Assembly (NCBI GenBank): GCA_002295885.1
Contig: DBGM01000030.1
Location: forward strand, 1 to 27,493
Length of the DNA stretch: 27,493 nucleotides
DNA from: Phycisphaerales bacterium UBA854
GTDB taxonomy: Bacteria; Planctomycetota; Phycisphaerae; Phycisphaerales; SM1A02
Direction: 5' to 3'
In this document: positions 1 through 7,509 of the stretch, piece by piece
Layout of the letters: each line of letters opens with the position of its first letter
Position numbering within the stretch: position 1 is the stretch's first letter
Program-made: the position numbers and the translations under genes
The notes under the pieces: generated by a model
What the model saw: the letters and a program-made list of their open reading frames with translations, nothing else
Told to the model about the DNA's origin: nothing
The model's database searches: none

Positions 1-771
1 GTGATCTACCGGATGGAGTTCGATCCGCAGCCCGACGATCAACCACCGGCACGGTTCCTGTGCTTCGAGACGATGAACACGTCACACTTCCTGCCCCCGC
101 CCCGGTACATCTCGAAGAAGACCAGCCAGTTCCTCGAGCATGCCCCCTACTGCGAACGGGATCTGCGACTCCCGACACTTCCGCTGACCTGGGATGAATC
201 AGGCGAGTTCGAAGTGCGCATCAAGGCTCGTGACAGCGTGCACTCGTACACCTACGACTACCATCCGCTGGACGTGATCGGCTGGGACGGCTGCTACTAC
301 CCCTACTGCTTCAACATCGACGACTTCTCGCCTATCGTCGGCAAGCACCACATGCCGCCACCGACGCATCAGACCTTCGAGGGGCACAACTTCGTCATCT
401 GCTCGTTCTGCCCCCGGGTCCTGGACTTCCATCCCGAGGCGATCCCCGTGCCGTACAACCACAGCAATCTCGATTCGGACGAGGTGCTGTACTACGTGGA
501 GGGCAACTACAAGGCCCGTCGCGGGATCGGTTCGGGGTCGTTCAGCCTGCATCCCCAGGGGATTCCCCACGGCCCCCATCCGGGCACGGTCGAGAAGAGC
601 CTCGGAGCAACCTGGACGGACGAACTCGCGGTGATGTGCGATACGTTCCGTCCCCTGCACCCCACGGCGGCCGCCCTCGAGATGGATGATCCCGACTATC
701 CGGCGTCCTGGGCGAATTGGAAACCCGGTGACGAAAAGTCTCCCGAGGCCGATTCGCCCGACACTTGGTGA
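1..771 (+). CDS. hmgA: Homogentisate 1,2-dioxygenase, C-terminal part (5' end outside window)
   Basis: This is the iron-dependent cupin enzyme that opens the aromatic ring of homogentisate to maleylacetoacetate in tyrosine and phenylalanine breakdown. The visible 256 codons contain the Fe-site region: PYNHSNLDSDE (residues 141-151, ligands His144 and probably Glu151) and IPHGPHPG (residues 178-185, ligand His180). Bacterial members of this subfamily are usually about 380 residues, so over 100 N-terminal residues probably lie before base 1, and the GTG at base 1 is probably an internal valine codon. The stop abuts the stop of fumarylacetoacetase on the other strand, which acts two steps later in the same pathway. 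The intervening maleylacetoacetate isomerase is not in the window. Identity is confident; the start is unknown. Confidence 0.93.
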   Translation: MIYRMEFDPQPDDQPPARFLCFETMNTSHFLPPPRYISKKTSQFLEHAPYCERDLRLPTLPLTWDESGEFEVRIKARDSVHSYTYDYHPLDVIGWDGCYYPYCFNIDDFSPIVGKHHMPPPTHQTFEGHNFVICSFCPRVLDFHPEAIPVPYNHSNLDSDEVLYYVEGNYKARRGIGSGSFSLHPQGIPHGPHPGTVEKSLGATWTDELAVMCDTFRPLHPTAAALEMDDPDYPASWANWKPGDEKSPEADSPDTW

Positions 772-2082
772 TCATTCCGCGGGACGCACCACTCCGGAGC
801 AGCTTCCGAGCCCGATCCGCCGAGCGCCCTCGCTCTCGCACCACGCCGAGATCGTGAGCTCATCACCGTCGAGCAGGAACCGACGCTGGGTCCCGTCGGG
901 CAGGTCGACCGGCTCGGACCCTCTCCAGGTCAGCTCGAGAAGGCACCCTCGGCTGTCCTTTTCGGGGCCCGAAACCGTTCCGGAACCGATCAAATCGCCG
1001 GGGCGCATCGGACATCCGGTACTGGTGTGGTGCGAAAGCATCTGAGCGAACGACCAGCAGAGATCGGCCAGCGAACCTCGGGTCAGGGTGACGGGGTCGG
1101 TTCCTGCTTCGCGCATCGATGCGGATGCGAGCGAGACCTCGCAGGTGACGTCGAGCACGTCGTCGCCGCTGGGCTGCAGATACGGAAGCAGCGGCGGATC
1201 CTCCGGAAGCCGCTCCGGCCCCGGTCGCCTGAACGGGGCCAGTGCATCGATCGTGACCACCCAGGGACTGATCGTCGATGCGAAATTCTTCGCGTTGAAC
1301 GGCCCCAGCGGCTGGTACTCCCACTTCTGCACGTCGCGGGCGGACCAGTCGTTGAGGATCACGAGTCCGAAGATGCGGTGCATCGCGTCGTCGATGGGAA
1401 CGCGGTCCCCCAGTTGGTTCGCCTCGCCGATGAACGCGCCGAACTCGAGTTCGTAGTCCAGAAGCTTGATGGGCCCGAACACCGGATCGCCGTCGTCCGG
1501 CTTGAGCTGGCCGTGCGGACGGCGGATATCCGTGCCGGACACCACGACGCTGCTGGCCCGACCGTGGTAGCCCACGGGAAGGTGAAGGTAGTTCGGCATC
1601 AGCGGCTCCCCGTCGGGGCGGAACATCCGTCCGACGTTGGTCGCGTGGTACCTGGATGCGTAGAAGTCGGTGTAGTCGCCCACCGTTGCGGGCATGAGCA
1701 GCTGGGCATCGGCCATCGGCACCAGGAGATCGTCACGGCACTGGCTGGACGCATCCAGCAGATCGGCGACGAAGTGCCGGGTGGCTCGCCACGCCTCGCG
1801 ACCGAGCCCCATGAACTGGTTCAGGGTCGGCGCGGTCAGCGCACAGGTGACGACTCCACCGAGCGCACTGGTATCGACGGGATCGTCCTCGCCCAGAATG
1901 ACGGCCTGGAGGTCGAGGATCTGATCACCGATTCCGACTCCGATGCGCGAGGAGCCGTCTTCGGACCTGAATACGCACCAGGGAAGATTCTGGATCGGAA
2001 AGTCGCATTCGGGTGCATTGGCGGATTCGACCCAGCTTCTTCGTGCCGGATCATGGGTTCGGTCGGTGCTGGTCATGATCAT
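772..2082 (-). CDS. fahA: Fumarylacetoacetase
   Basis: This enzyme hydrolyses fumarylacetoacetate to fumarate and acetoacetate, the last step of homogentisate breakdown. The 436-residue protein has the normal full length. The catalytic segment DYTDFYASRYHATNVG starts at residue 136 and supplies the metal ligand Asp139 and the general base His146; GYHGR follows at 171-175, and further on come the acidic metal-site segment DYELEFG and the NDWSARD motif. It is the last gene of the long minus-strand operon. Its ATG overlaps the stop of the upstream uncharacterised gene in an ATGA (2079-2082), which implies translational coupling. A second in-frame ATG lies two codons in. Its stop directly abuts the hmgA stop, so there is no room for a terminator between the two genes. 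Confidence 0.95.
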   Translation of the reverse strand: MIMTSTDRTHDPARRSWVESANAPECDFPIQNLPWCVFRSEDGSSRIGVGIGDQILDLQAVILGEDDPVDTSALGGVVTCALTAPTLNQFMGLGREAWRATRHFVADLLDASSQCRDDLLVPMADAQLLMPATVGDYTDFYASRYHATNVGRMFRPDGEPLMPNYLHLPVGYHGRASSVVVSGTDIRRPHGQLKPDDGDPVFGPIKLLDYELEFGAFIGEANQLGDRVPIDDAMHRIFGLVILNDWSARDVQKWEYQPLGPFNAKNFASTISPWVVTIDALAPFRRPGPERLPEDPPLLPYLQPSGDDVLDVTCEVSLASASMREAGTDPVTLTRGSLADLCWSFAQMLSHHTSTGCPMRPGDLIGSGTVSGPEKDSRGCLLELTWRGSEPVDLPDGTQRRFLLDGDELTISAWCESEGARRIGLGSCSGVVRPAE

Positions 2083-3011
2083 TGCTCGGCGTTCAACAGG
2101 CCGAGTGCCTCCAGGTCGTTCCAGGGGTCGTCGAAACTACAACTGCCGAATGAGAGCGAGAAGGAGATTCTCGCATCCTCGATTTCTTCCCGCGTGAAGT
2201 GGTGTTCGCCCCACTGGATCGCATCCTGACCGAAGGTGACCTCGGAGAGATCCTCGGCCGTGAGCATCGGAACGATCTCCGCGGAGGTGACATCCTCGCT
2301 TCGCCTGGCCAGCAGCGCCGCGGTGAACACGTTGAGAAACCCGAACTCCATGGCGGGAACCGCTTCATTGCGGCGACGAAGCGGGTGGTGCAGGCCGGCC
2401 GTGGCCTTCCAGGGGACATCGGCCTTTGCGCATTGGACGATGAAGTCCGCCAGCTGATCGACGTCAGGATAGAACTCCGGGCGAATGCCGCCGGTTCGAA
2501 CCTTCGCCCCCGCATCGGAGCCGACCAGCACGGCCAGCAGTCCCCGGAGGTCCTCGTCGAGCGGCAGCTCGACGAAGGGGAAGAGATCGTCGGGCAGTTC
2601 GTCGAGCATCCGGTCCAGAGCCGTCGCCCCCCCGGCCTTGAACTCAACCACGTCCACGATCGCCCCACCACTGCCTTCGGTGGCCCAGGTCTCGTTGAAG
2701 CGGGTGATGGCCTCGACCTGGGCGGCGAACGGCGACTCCGCGGAGGGCGAGATCAGGGCGCTAATGACCCAGGGGTCCTCGTCGACATCCGCGGGCATCC
2801 GTCCCTCCGCGGCTCGGGCGAACTCGTCGAGCCGGGAGACCGGCACGATCACCCGTCCGAGCATCCAGGCGTGTTCCGAGGCCAGACCACGCTCCCAGGC
2901 GCTGACCATCTGATCCATCTCGAGCTTCGCAGGCGGAAAGAGACCGGCGAAGTCGATCAGCCCATCCAGCAGGATCGAAAGCGATGCCGTCGGCCGTTGC
3001 TGATCGTTCAT
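2079..3011 (-). CDS. Uncharacterised protein with FAGLFPPA and KATAGLHHP motifs, between gltX and fahA
   Basis: I do not recognise a named family for this 310-residue soluble protein. It has no signal peptide or membrane segment. Conspicuous conserved-looking motifs are DFAGLFPPA (residues 20-28), KVRTGGIRPEF (160-170) and WKATAGLHHP (191-200). The spaced beta-strand ends carrying Lys, Arg and His suggest a TIM-barrel-like enzyme, which is inference. The frame stays open back to 3053, but ATG 3011 is preferred because it forms an ATGA overlap with the gltX stop, the same arrangement as at its own 3' end with fahA. Tight coupling on both sides, and hmgA just beyond, suggest a role linked to tyrosine/homogentisate catabolism or to glutamate/tRNA metabolism. 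The former seems more likely, but function is unproven. Confidence 0.8.
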   Translation of the reverse strand: MNDQQRPTASLSILLDGLIDFAGLFPPAKLEMDQMVSAWERGLASEHAWMLGRVIVPVSRLDEFARAAEGRMPADVDEDPWVISALISPSAESPFAAQVEAITRFNETWATEGSGGAIVDVVEFKAGGATALDRMLDELPDDLFPFVELPLDEDLRGLLAVLVGSDAGAKVRTGGIRPEFYPDVDQLADFIVQCAKADVPWKATAGLHHPLRRRNEAVPAMEFGFLNVFTAALLARRSEDVTSAEIVPMLTAEDLSEVTFGQDAIQWGEHHFTREEIEDARISFSLSFGSCSFDDPWNDLEALGLLNAEQ

Positions 3012-4681
3012 GCCGACACCTCCGCCTGCAGCTGGGCCCTCGAGTCGAGACAATGGCGAATGCGCTTCAGCGAGCGATCACGACCAAGTATGACCAGCGT
3101 GTCGAAGATCGGCGGGGAGATCGTTCCCCCGCTGACTGCGATACGGATCGGCTGGGCGATCTTTCCGACCTTGCCGTCGGCGTGGGCCTCCGCAAAGGCC
3201 CCGATGACCGCCTCCAGCGAATCCGCGGTCCACTCAGCAGCCTCGAGTTCGGGAAGGATGGATTCGAGAAGGTCGAAGCCGCACGGCTCGCCGTTGAGCA
3301 GGGCTTTCCGAACCGGCTTGGTCGGCGACCACCGGAGGGACGAACACGGCTCGATGAAGAACCGACCGCTGGAAAGCGGATCCAGCAGGGTCTTGGACCG
3401 CTCGTGGTTCGCATTCGCGAACAGTTCGAACTGAACATCGTCCAGCCGCTCGAGGAATTCGGGATGGTACGCATCGCAGTACGCCCGCAGCAGCGAATGA
3501 AACTCGGACGCGTCCAGGGCCTGGATCGCATCCAGATTGAAGGCCAGCAGCTTGGCACGATCGAACTTCGCGGGACTCTTCAGCACCCGGTCGAGCGAGA
3601 AGTGCCGGCGAAGGAACTCCGCATCGAACTGCTCGCGATCGTCCCCGGGCGACCAGCCCAGGAGGGCCAGGTAGTTGACCATGACGCCCGGAAGGTAGCC
3701 GGCGCGACGGAAGTCCTCGACGTCGATCTCGGGCAGTTCGACCCCCATGACGGAGGCCAGTGCCGTCGCCTGGTGCAGATCCAGTTGATGGTCCTTCGAT
3801 TCGAGCCACCGGCTCCAGACGGATTTCTCGACCACCGGCACCCCGTCCGGGCCCGCGGGGGGCTCCCCGAGTCCGCCCTCGCGCACCGCGGCACGCAGGG
3901 CCTTGTCCTTGTCGCGCTTCGACATCTTCGATCCGTCCGGGTTGAAGATCAGCGAGAGATGCGCGTACGCCGGATGCTCGAAGCCCAGGGCCGACTGCAG
4001 GACCAAATGCTTGGCGGTGTTGTTCAGGTGCTCCTGACCCCGCACGACGTGCGTGACCCCCATGAGCGAGTCGTCGACCACGACGGCGAAGTGGTAGGTC
4101 GGATACCCGTCGGCCTTGCGGATGATGAAGTCCTCAAGCTCGCCGTCGGGAACGACGACTTCGCCGAGCACCTCGTCGTTGATCACGATCGGGCCGGACG
4201 GAACCTTGAAGCGAACGACGTGCGGTCGCCCTTCTTCGATCCACGCCGATACGGTATCCGGGTCGAGGTCGAGGGCCGCACGGTCGTACTTGTAGGCCAC
4301 CTTGTCGGCCCGGGCCTGCGCCCGCTTGGCCTGCAGTTCGTCGGCGGTCTCGAACGCCGGATACGCGAGGCCCGCCTCGATGAGCCGGTCGAACTGTTCG
4401 GCGTAGATGTCCAGACGCTTGGACTGCCAGTAGGGCCCGGTGTCCCCACCTCCGTTGCCGCCGTGCTCGGGGCCTTCGTCCCAGTCGATTCCCAGCCATT
4501 CCAGATCGCCGCAGAATCCGAGGCCGGCCTCGGCGGACGACCGCTTCCGGTCCGTGTCCTCGATTCGAAGCAGGAAGCGGCCTTCGGCCCGGCGGGCCAG
4601 GGCCCAGCAGAACAAGGCGGTTCTGGCGCCCCCCACGTGAAGGTGGCCGGTCGGACTCGGTGCGAATCGCGTTCGAAGCAT
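3008..4681 (-). CDS. gltX: Glutamyl-tRNA synthetase
   Basis: This class I aminoacyl-tRNA synthetase charges tRNA-Glu with glutamate. The HIGH-type signature PSPTGHLHVGG lies at residues 8-18, LLRIEDTD at 37-44 and KMSKR at 252-256. At 557 residues it is longer than the usual 470-500. Much of the extra length follows KMSKR (about residues 257-330), a segment with a Gly/Pro-rich stretch and a WSRWLESK element that I do not recognise from textbook enzymes. It sits 22 bases downstream of pssA, and its stop overlaps the next gene in an ATGA. Whether it is discriminating or also charges tRNA-Gln cannot be told from this window. Confidence 0.96.
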   Translation of the reverse strand: MLRTRFAPSPTGHLHVGGARTALFCWALARRAEGRFLLRIEDTDRKRSSAEAGLGFCGDLEWLGIDWDEGPEHGGNGGGDTGPYWQSKRLDIYAEQFDRLIEAGLAYPAFETADELQAKRAQARADKVAYKYDRAALDLDPDTVSAWIEEGRPHVVRFKVPSGPIVINDEVLGEVVVPDGELEDFIIRKADGYPTYHFAVVVDDSLMGVTHVVRGQEHLNNTAKHLVLQSALGFEHPAYAHLSLIFNPDGSKMSKRDKDKALRAAVREGGLGEPPAGPDGVPVVEKSVWSRWLESKDHQLDLHQATALASVMGVELPEIDVEDFRRAGYLPGVMVNYLALLGWSPGDDREQFDAEFLRRHFSLDRVLKSPAKFDRAKLLAFNLDAIQALDASEFHSLLRAYCDAYHPEFLERLDDVQFELFANANHERSKTLLDPLSSGRFFIEPCSSLRWSPTKPVRKALLNGEPCGFDLLESILPELEAAEWTADSLEAVIGAFAEAHADGKVGKIAQPIRIAVSGGTISPPIFDTLVILGRDRSLKRIRHCLDSRAQLQAEVSA

Positions 4682-4703
4682 GGTTAATTTCCGCAGTTCG
4701 GGG

Positions 4704-5645
4704 TCAGACTTGGGGGGCCGTTCCCGGATAGGCCTTGATTCTCGAGACGAGGTAGATGACCGGTCCGGACAGTGCGTAGAGCAGGAACACGAATGCCAGC
4801 GTCTCCTGGAACCACCAAATGAACATCACCACGACCACCGCGATCCACGCCGTGTATCCGAAGCTTCGGTTGACTCTGAGGTACCGGTTGGTCGCATGGC
4901 GATAGGGAATGCCCGAGATCATGGCCAGCGCAACCAGAAGCGTGATGAACGGAATGCCGTACACGATCAGATTCATGAAGCCGACCACGAGGGCCGGGGG
5001 AACGTCGATCTTGGCCAGATGCTGGTGCAGCAGCACCAGACTAGCGACCGTTCCGGCGGCTCCCGGTGACGGCATGCCGCGGAAGGTCATATGATCCCCG
5101 AGCCGTCCCGCGGCCGTCTCGACGTTGAACCGGGCCAGACGCAGCGCAGCACAGCAGATGTAGAGGGCCGCGATGGCCCAGCACAAGCGGCCCAGCAGCC
5201 CCGAGGATCCGGGCTGCATGATCGACGCGGCCCCTTCGGATCCGATGGTGAGGCTGAACGCGTTCAGCATGATGAACGACGGAGCCACCCCGAAGGTGAT
5301 CATGTCCGCAAGAGCGTCCAACTGGCCGCCGATCTCGGTCACGCCACCGGTCAGACGGGCCACCGATCCGTCCACGCTGTCGAGAATGAGTCCCAGGAGG
5401 ATGAGCAGACAGGCAAGTGCAAGGCTCGACATGCCCCAGAACCCGATGCTGTCGATTGGCCTCGTGGCGCAGTAGATGGCTGCAAAGCCGGCAATGAGGT
5501 TGCCCAGGGTGAAGAGGGTCGGCCAGACCCCGGTGGGCCCAAGGGCCCGAAGACGGCGAAAGCTGCGACGATCCTGCGGTGTACCGTCCTCGGACCAGTC
5601 GCCCCGCTTCTCCACCGCCTCGTTCTCTTCGAATCGAACCCGCAT
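4704..5645 (-). CDS. pssA: CDP-diacylglycerol--serine O-phosphatidyltransferase (phosphatidylserine synthase)
   Basis: This integral membrane enzyme joins CDP-diacylglycerol and serine to make phosphatidylserine, the precursor of phosphatidylethanolamine. The complete CDP-alcohol phosphatidyltransferase signature is present: Asp89, Asp92-Gly93, Ala96-Arg97, Gly106, Asp110 and Asp114 in the spacing D-x2-DG-x2-AR-x8-G-x3-D-x3-D. Several hydrophobic helices follow. The first 35 or so residues are charged and cytosolic. The ATG at 5645 lies 12 bases after the lipoprotein stop, and the gene is followed 22 bases later by gltX. The product could in principle use another alcohol, but the position of the signature near the N-terminal third and the overall length fit type II PssA. 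Confidence 0.9.
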   Translation of the reverse strand: MRVRFEENEAVEKRGDWSEDGTPQDRRSFRRLRALGPTGVWPTLFTLGNLIAGFAAIYCATRPIDSIGFWGMSSLALACLLILLGLILDSVDGSVARLTGGVTEIGGQLDALADMITFGVAPSFIMLNAFSLTIGSEGAASIMQPGSSGLLGRLCWAIAALYICCAALRLARFNVETAAGRLGDHMTFRGMPSPGAAGTVASLVLLHQHLAKIDVPPALVVGFMNLIVYGIPFITLLVALAMISGIPYRHATNRYLRVNRSFGYTAWIAVVVVMFIWWFQETLAFVFLLYALSGPVIYLVSRIKAYPGTAPQV

Positions 5646-5657
5646 CCACTCATTCTA

Positions 5658-6449
5658 TCAGGACTCGGGCGGGCCCTCAGGTCTCCGAGGATCTCTGGAA
5701 CGCAGAGGCTGCAGCCGAGCGGGCGTAAAATGCGGGATGAACACCATGAAATCCCGGCTGGACACCTCGCCGGTCCCGGTATCGGCCAGCAGAGCACCAC
5801 CCAGGGTCAGTTCGAGATCCTCCCCACCGGACACCTCCTCCGCCGCTTCCTCCACCACCGGAAGCCCGTCACCACCGACGAGGACGAGGCAGCGATCGGG
5901 ACCGAGAATCGACTCCATCCGCAGATCCTGCTCCCGGACCAGCTCCACGCGGGTCTCGGAGCCGACGGACCGCTCGTAGCCGATCAACGGCATCGCCTCG
6001 ATGTAGACGACCGGTCCGTCCTCCATCATGGTGGACCACGTGCGGCCGGGCAGGGCGAGCCAGGCCGCCTTGGATTCGACGGGAACCCGATCCGGAATCA
6101 GATTCTGCCACGTGAACGACTGCCCGATCCATCGGACGTTGCCGGGACCGTCACCGGAGACGACATCGACCAGAGCATCCAGCCGGTCCAGTTCGAGTTC
6201 GTAGTACTCGAGACCACGGAGGATGAGCGCGTTCGAACTCGTCAACCGGGCGTCCAGCCCGACGAGCGCCCGGCGCACTTCGTCCCGGTCCGCCCGCAGG
6301 GGATAGATTCGCACCTCGAGCCCGTCGCCCACGATCCGGGGCGACGCGGCACGTTCGCCGTATTCGGGCACGGTATGCGGTTCGTTCGACATGCAACCGC
6401 CGACGACGGAGATCGCGAGCACGGCAGAAATGAACGAAATCGGCTTCAT
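5658..6449 (-). CDS. Predicted lipoprotein of unknown function
   Basis: The 263-residue product begins with a lipoprotein signal peptide: MKPISFISAVLAISVVGGC, with the lipobox VGGC and the lipidated Cys19. The mature part is acidic and mixed alpha/beta in character, with no enzyme motif that I recognise. The frame is open for 115 codons further upstream, but ATG 6449 is clearly right because it starts the signal peptide and overlaps the stop of the LOG-family gene in an ATGA (6446-6449). pssA follows after 12 bases. An envelope role alongside the AsmA-like protein and phospholipid synthesis is plausible from context only. Confidence 0.85.
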   Translation of the reverse strand: MKPISFISAVLAISVVGGCMSNEPHTVPEYGERAASPRIVGDGLEVRIYPLRADRDEVRRALVGLDARLTSSNALILRGLEYYELELDRLDALVDVVSGDGPGNVRWIGQSFTWQNLIPDRVPVESKAAWLALPGRTWSTMMEDGPVVYIEAMPLIGYERSVGSETRVELVREQDLRMESILGPDRCLVLVGGDGLPVVEEAAEEVSGGEDLELTLGGALLADTGTGEVSSRDFMVFIPHFTPARLQPLRSRDPRRPEGPPES

Positions 6450-7489
6450 CCGTTCTCCGCGGCACCGGATTCGTTGATGCGGTCGATGAGCTGCCTGACC
6501 CGGGCCCATCCACGACGATGATGATGGAAGACCAGCCTCGGCAGATCGAGATGATCCGACTCTTCGGGCAGTGCGGCGGACTGTTCGATTGCTCCGGTAT
6601 GCACCAGATCGGAGAACTCGCCGTTCAGGTCGGCCAGCACCTCGTCCGACAATCGGTGACGGAGGCGGATGACCAAATGATCTCCGACGTACCGCTTGGA
6701 GTGGTACACACGGTAGAACTGCAGGATGTGATGACATCCATCCTCCGGAGACGACGCGCGATGGATCAGGCTGTAGTCCTCGGGGCTGATCCACCCGTTG
6801 TCGCCCAGATTCTTCTCCACGTAGTTCATCCAGTGCTCCCAGTACACCCCCCCGTCGCCTTCCATGAGAACCACCGGGATGAGATTGGACTTGCCGGTCT
6901 GGATCAGGGTCAGCGCCTCGAACAGCTCGTCCTGGGTGCCGAAGCCGCCGGGGAAGACCGCAACGGCATCCGCATGGGCCATGAACATCACCTTGCGCGT
7001 GAAGAAGTACCGGAAGCTGATCAGCTTCGGATCCCCCTCGATCACCTCGTTGGCGGCGGTCTCGAACGGCAGTCGGATGCGAAGTCCGAAACTCGCGTCG
7101 CGGGTCGGTCCTTCGTGCCCCGCCTTCATGATTCCGTCACCGGCCCCGGTGATGGCCATCCACGATTCCTCCGCCATCAGGCGGCTGAAGTGCCGCGCCG
7201 CGGTGTAGTCCGGATGATCCTCGGGCGTGCGGGCGGACCCGTAGATCGAGACCTTGCGGATCCCCTTGTAGTCCGCGAAGACGCGCCAGGAGGACCGCAT
7301 CTCCCGGAGTGCGTTGGTCATCATCTTCATCTGCCCCGTATCGCAGCCGTCATCGAGGAGCCGCACCGCGGTGCGGATCATGTCGGCGGCCAGACGACGG
7401 TCGAGTTCCGACCCGCCGTCCGTCAGTCGGTCGAGCAGACCTTCGGCCTCGCTTCGGTACGCATCCGGTTTACGTGATCTTCGTGCCAT
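6446..7489 (-). CDS. LOG-family protein (Lonely Guy / TIGR00730-like nucleotide phosphoribohydrolase)
   Basis: The 347-residue protein carries the LOG/lysine-decarboxylase-like Rossmann fold. Motifs are IYGSART (82-88), TGAGDGIM (114-121) and the signature PGGFGTQDE (180-188), preceded by a FTRKVMF segment (173-179) with the usual Arg-Lys. Family members release ribose 5-phosphate from nucleoside monophosphates; PpnN in E. coli cleaves purine nucleotides and LOG in plants makes cytokinins. The N-terminal 75 residues and the C-terminal 100 or so are extra relative to small LOG proteins. ATG 7489 is chosen because the family similarity begins soon after it and because an AGGAGG (minus strand, 7511-7506) and a closer GAAGGGG lie upstream. 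The AGGAGG overlaps the AsmA-like stop. The exact substrate is unknown. Confidence 0.88.
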   Translation of the reverse strand: MARRSRKPDAYRSEAEGLLDRLTDGGSELDRRLAADMIRTAVRLLDDGCDTGQMKMMTNALREMRSSWRVFADYKGIRKVSIYGSARTPEDHPDYTAARHFSRLMAEESWMAITGAGDGIMKAGHEGPTRDASFGLRIRLPFETAANEVIEGDPKLISFRYFFTRKVMFMAHADAVAVFPGGFGTQDELFEALTLIQTGKSNLIPVVLMEGDGGVYWEHWMNYVEKNLGDNGWISPEDYSLIHRASSPEDGCHHILQFYRVYHSKRYVGDHLVIRLRHRLSDEVLADLNGEFSDLVHTGAIEQSAALPEESDHLDLPRLVFHHHRRGWARVRQLIDRINESGAAENG

Positions 7490-7509
7490 GGCGGATCCCC
7501 TTCGTCCTC

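Noticed and set aside
1027..2229. 400-codon plus-strand frame opposite fahA
   Set aside because: Fumarylacetoacetase motifs on the minus strand are unmistakable and the plus frame has none.
2984..4687. 567-codon open frame on the plus strand opposite gltX
   Set aside because: It is antisense to a clearly recognisable synthetase, is rich in Arg/Gly/Gln/Val as expected from a mirrored GC-rich gene, and has no recognisable motif.
5658..6794. Long form of the lipoprotein gene starting at 6794
   Set aside because: The first 115 codons overlap the conserved LOG-family C-terminus and precede a perfect lipoprotein signal peptide at 6449.
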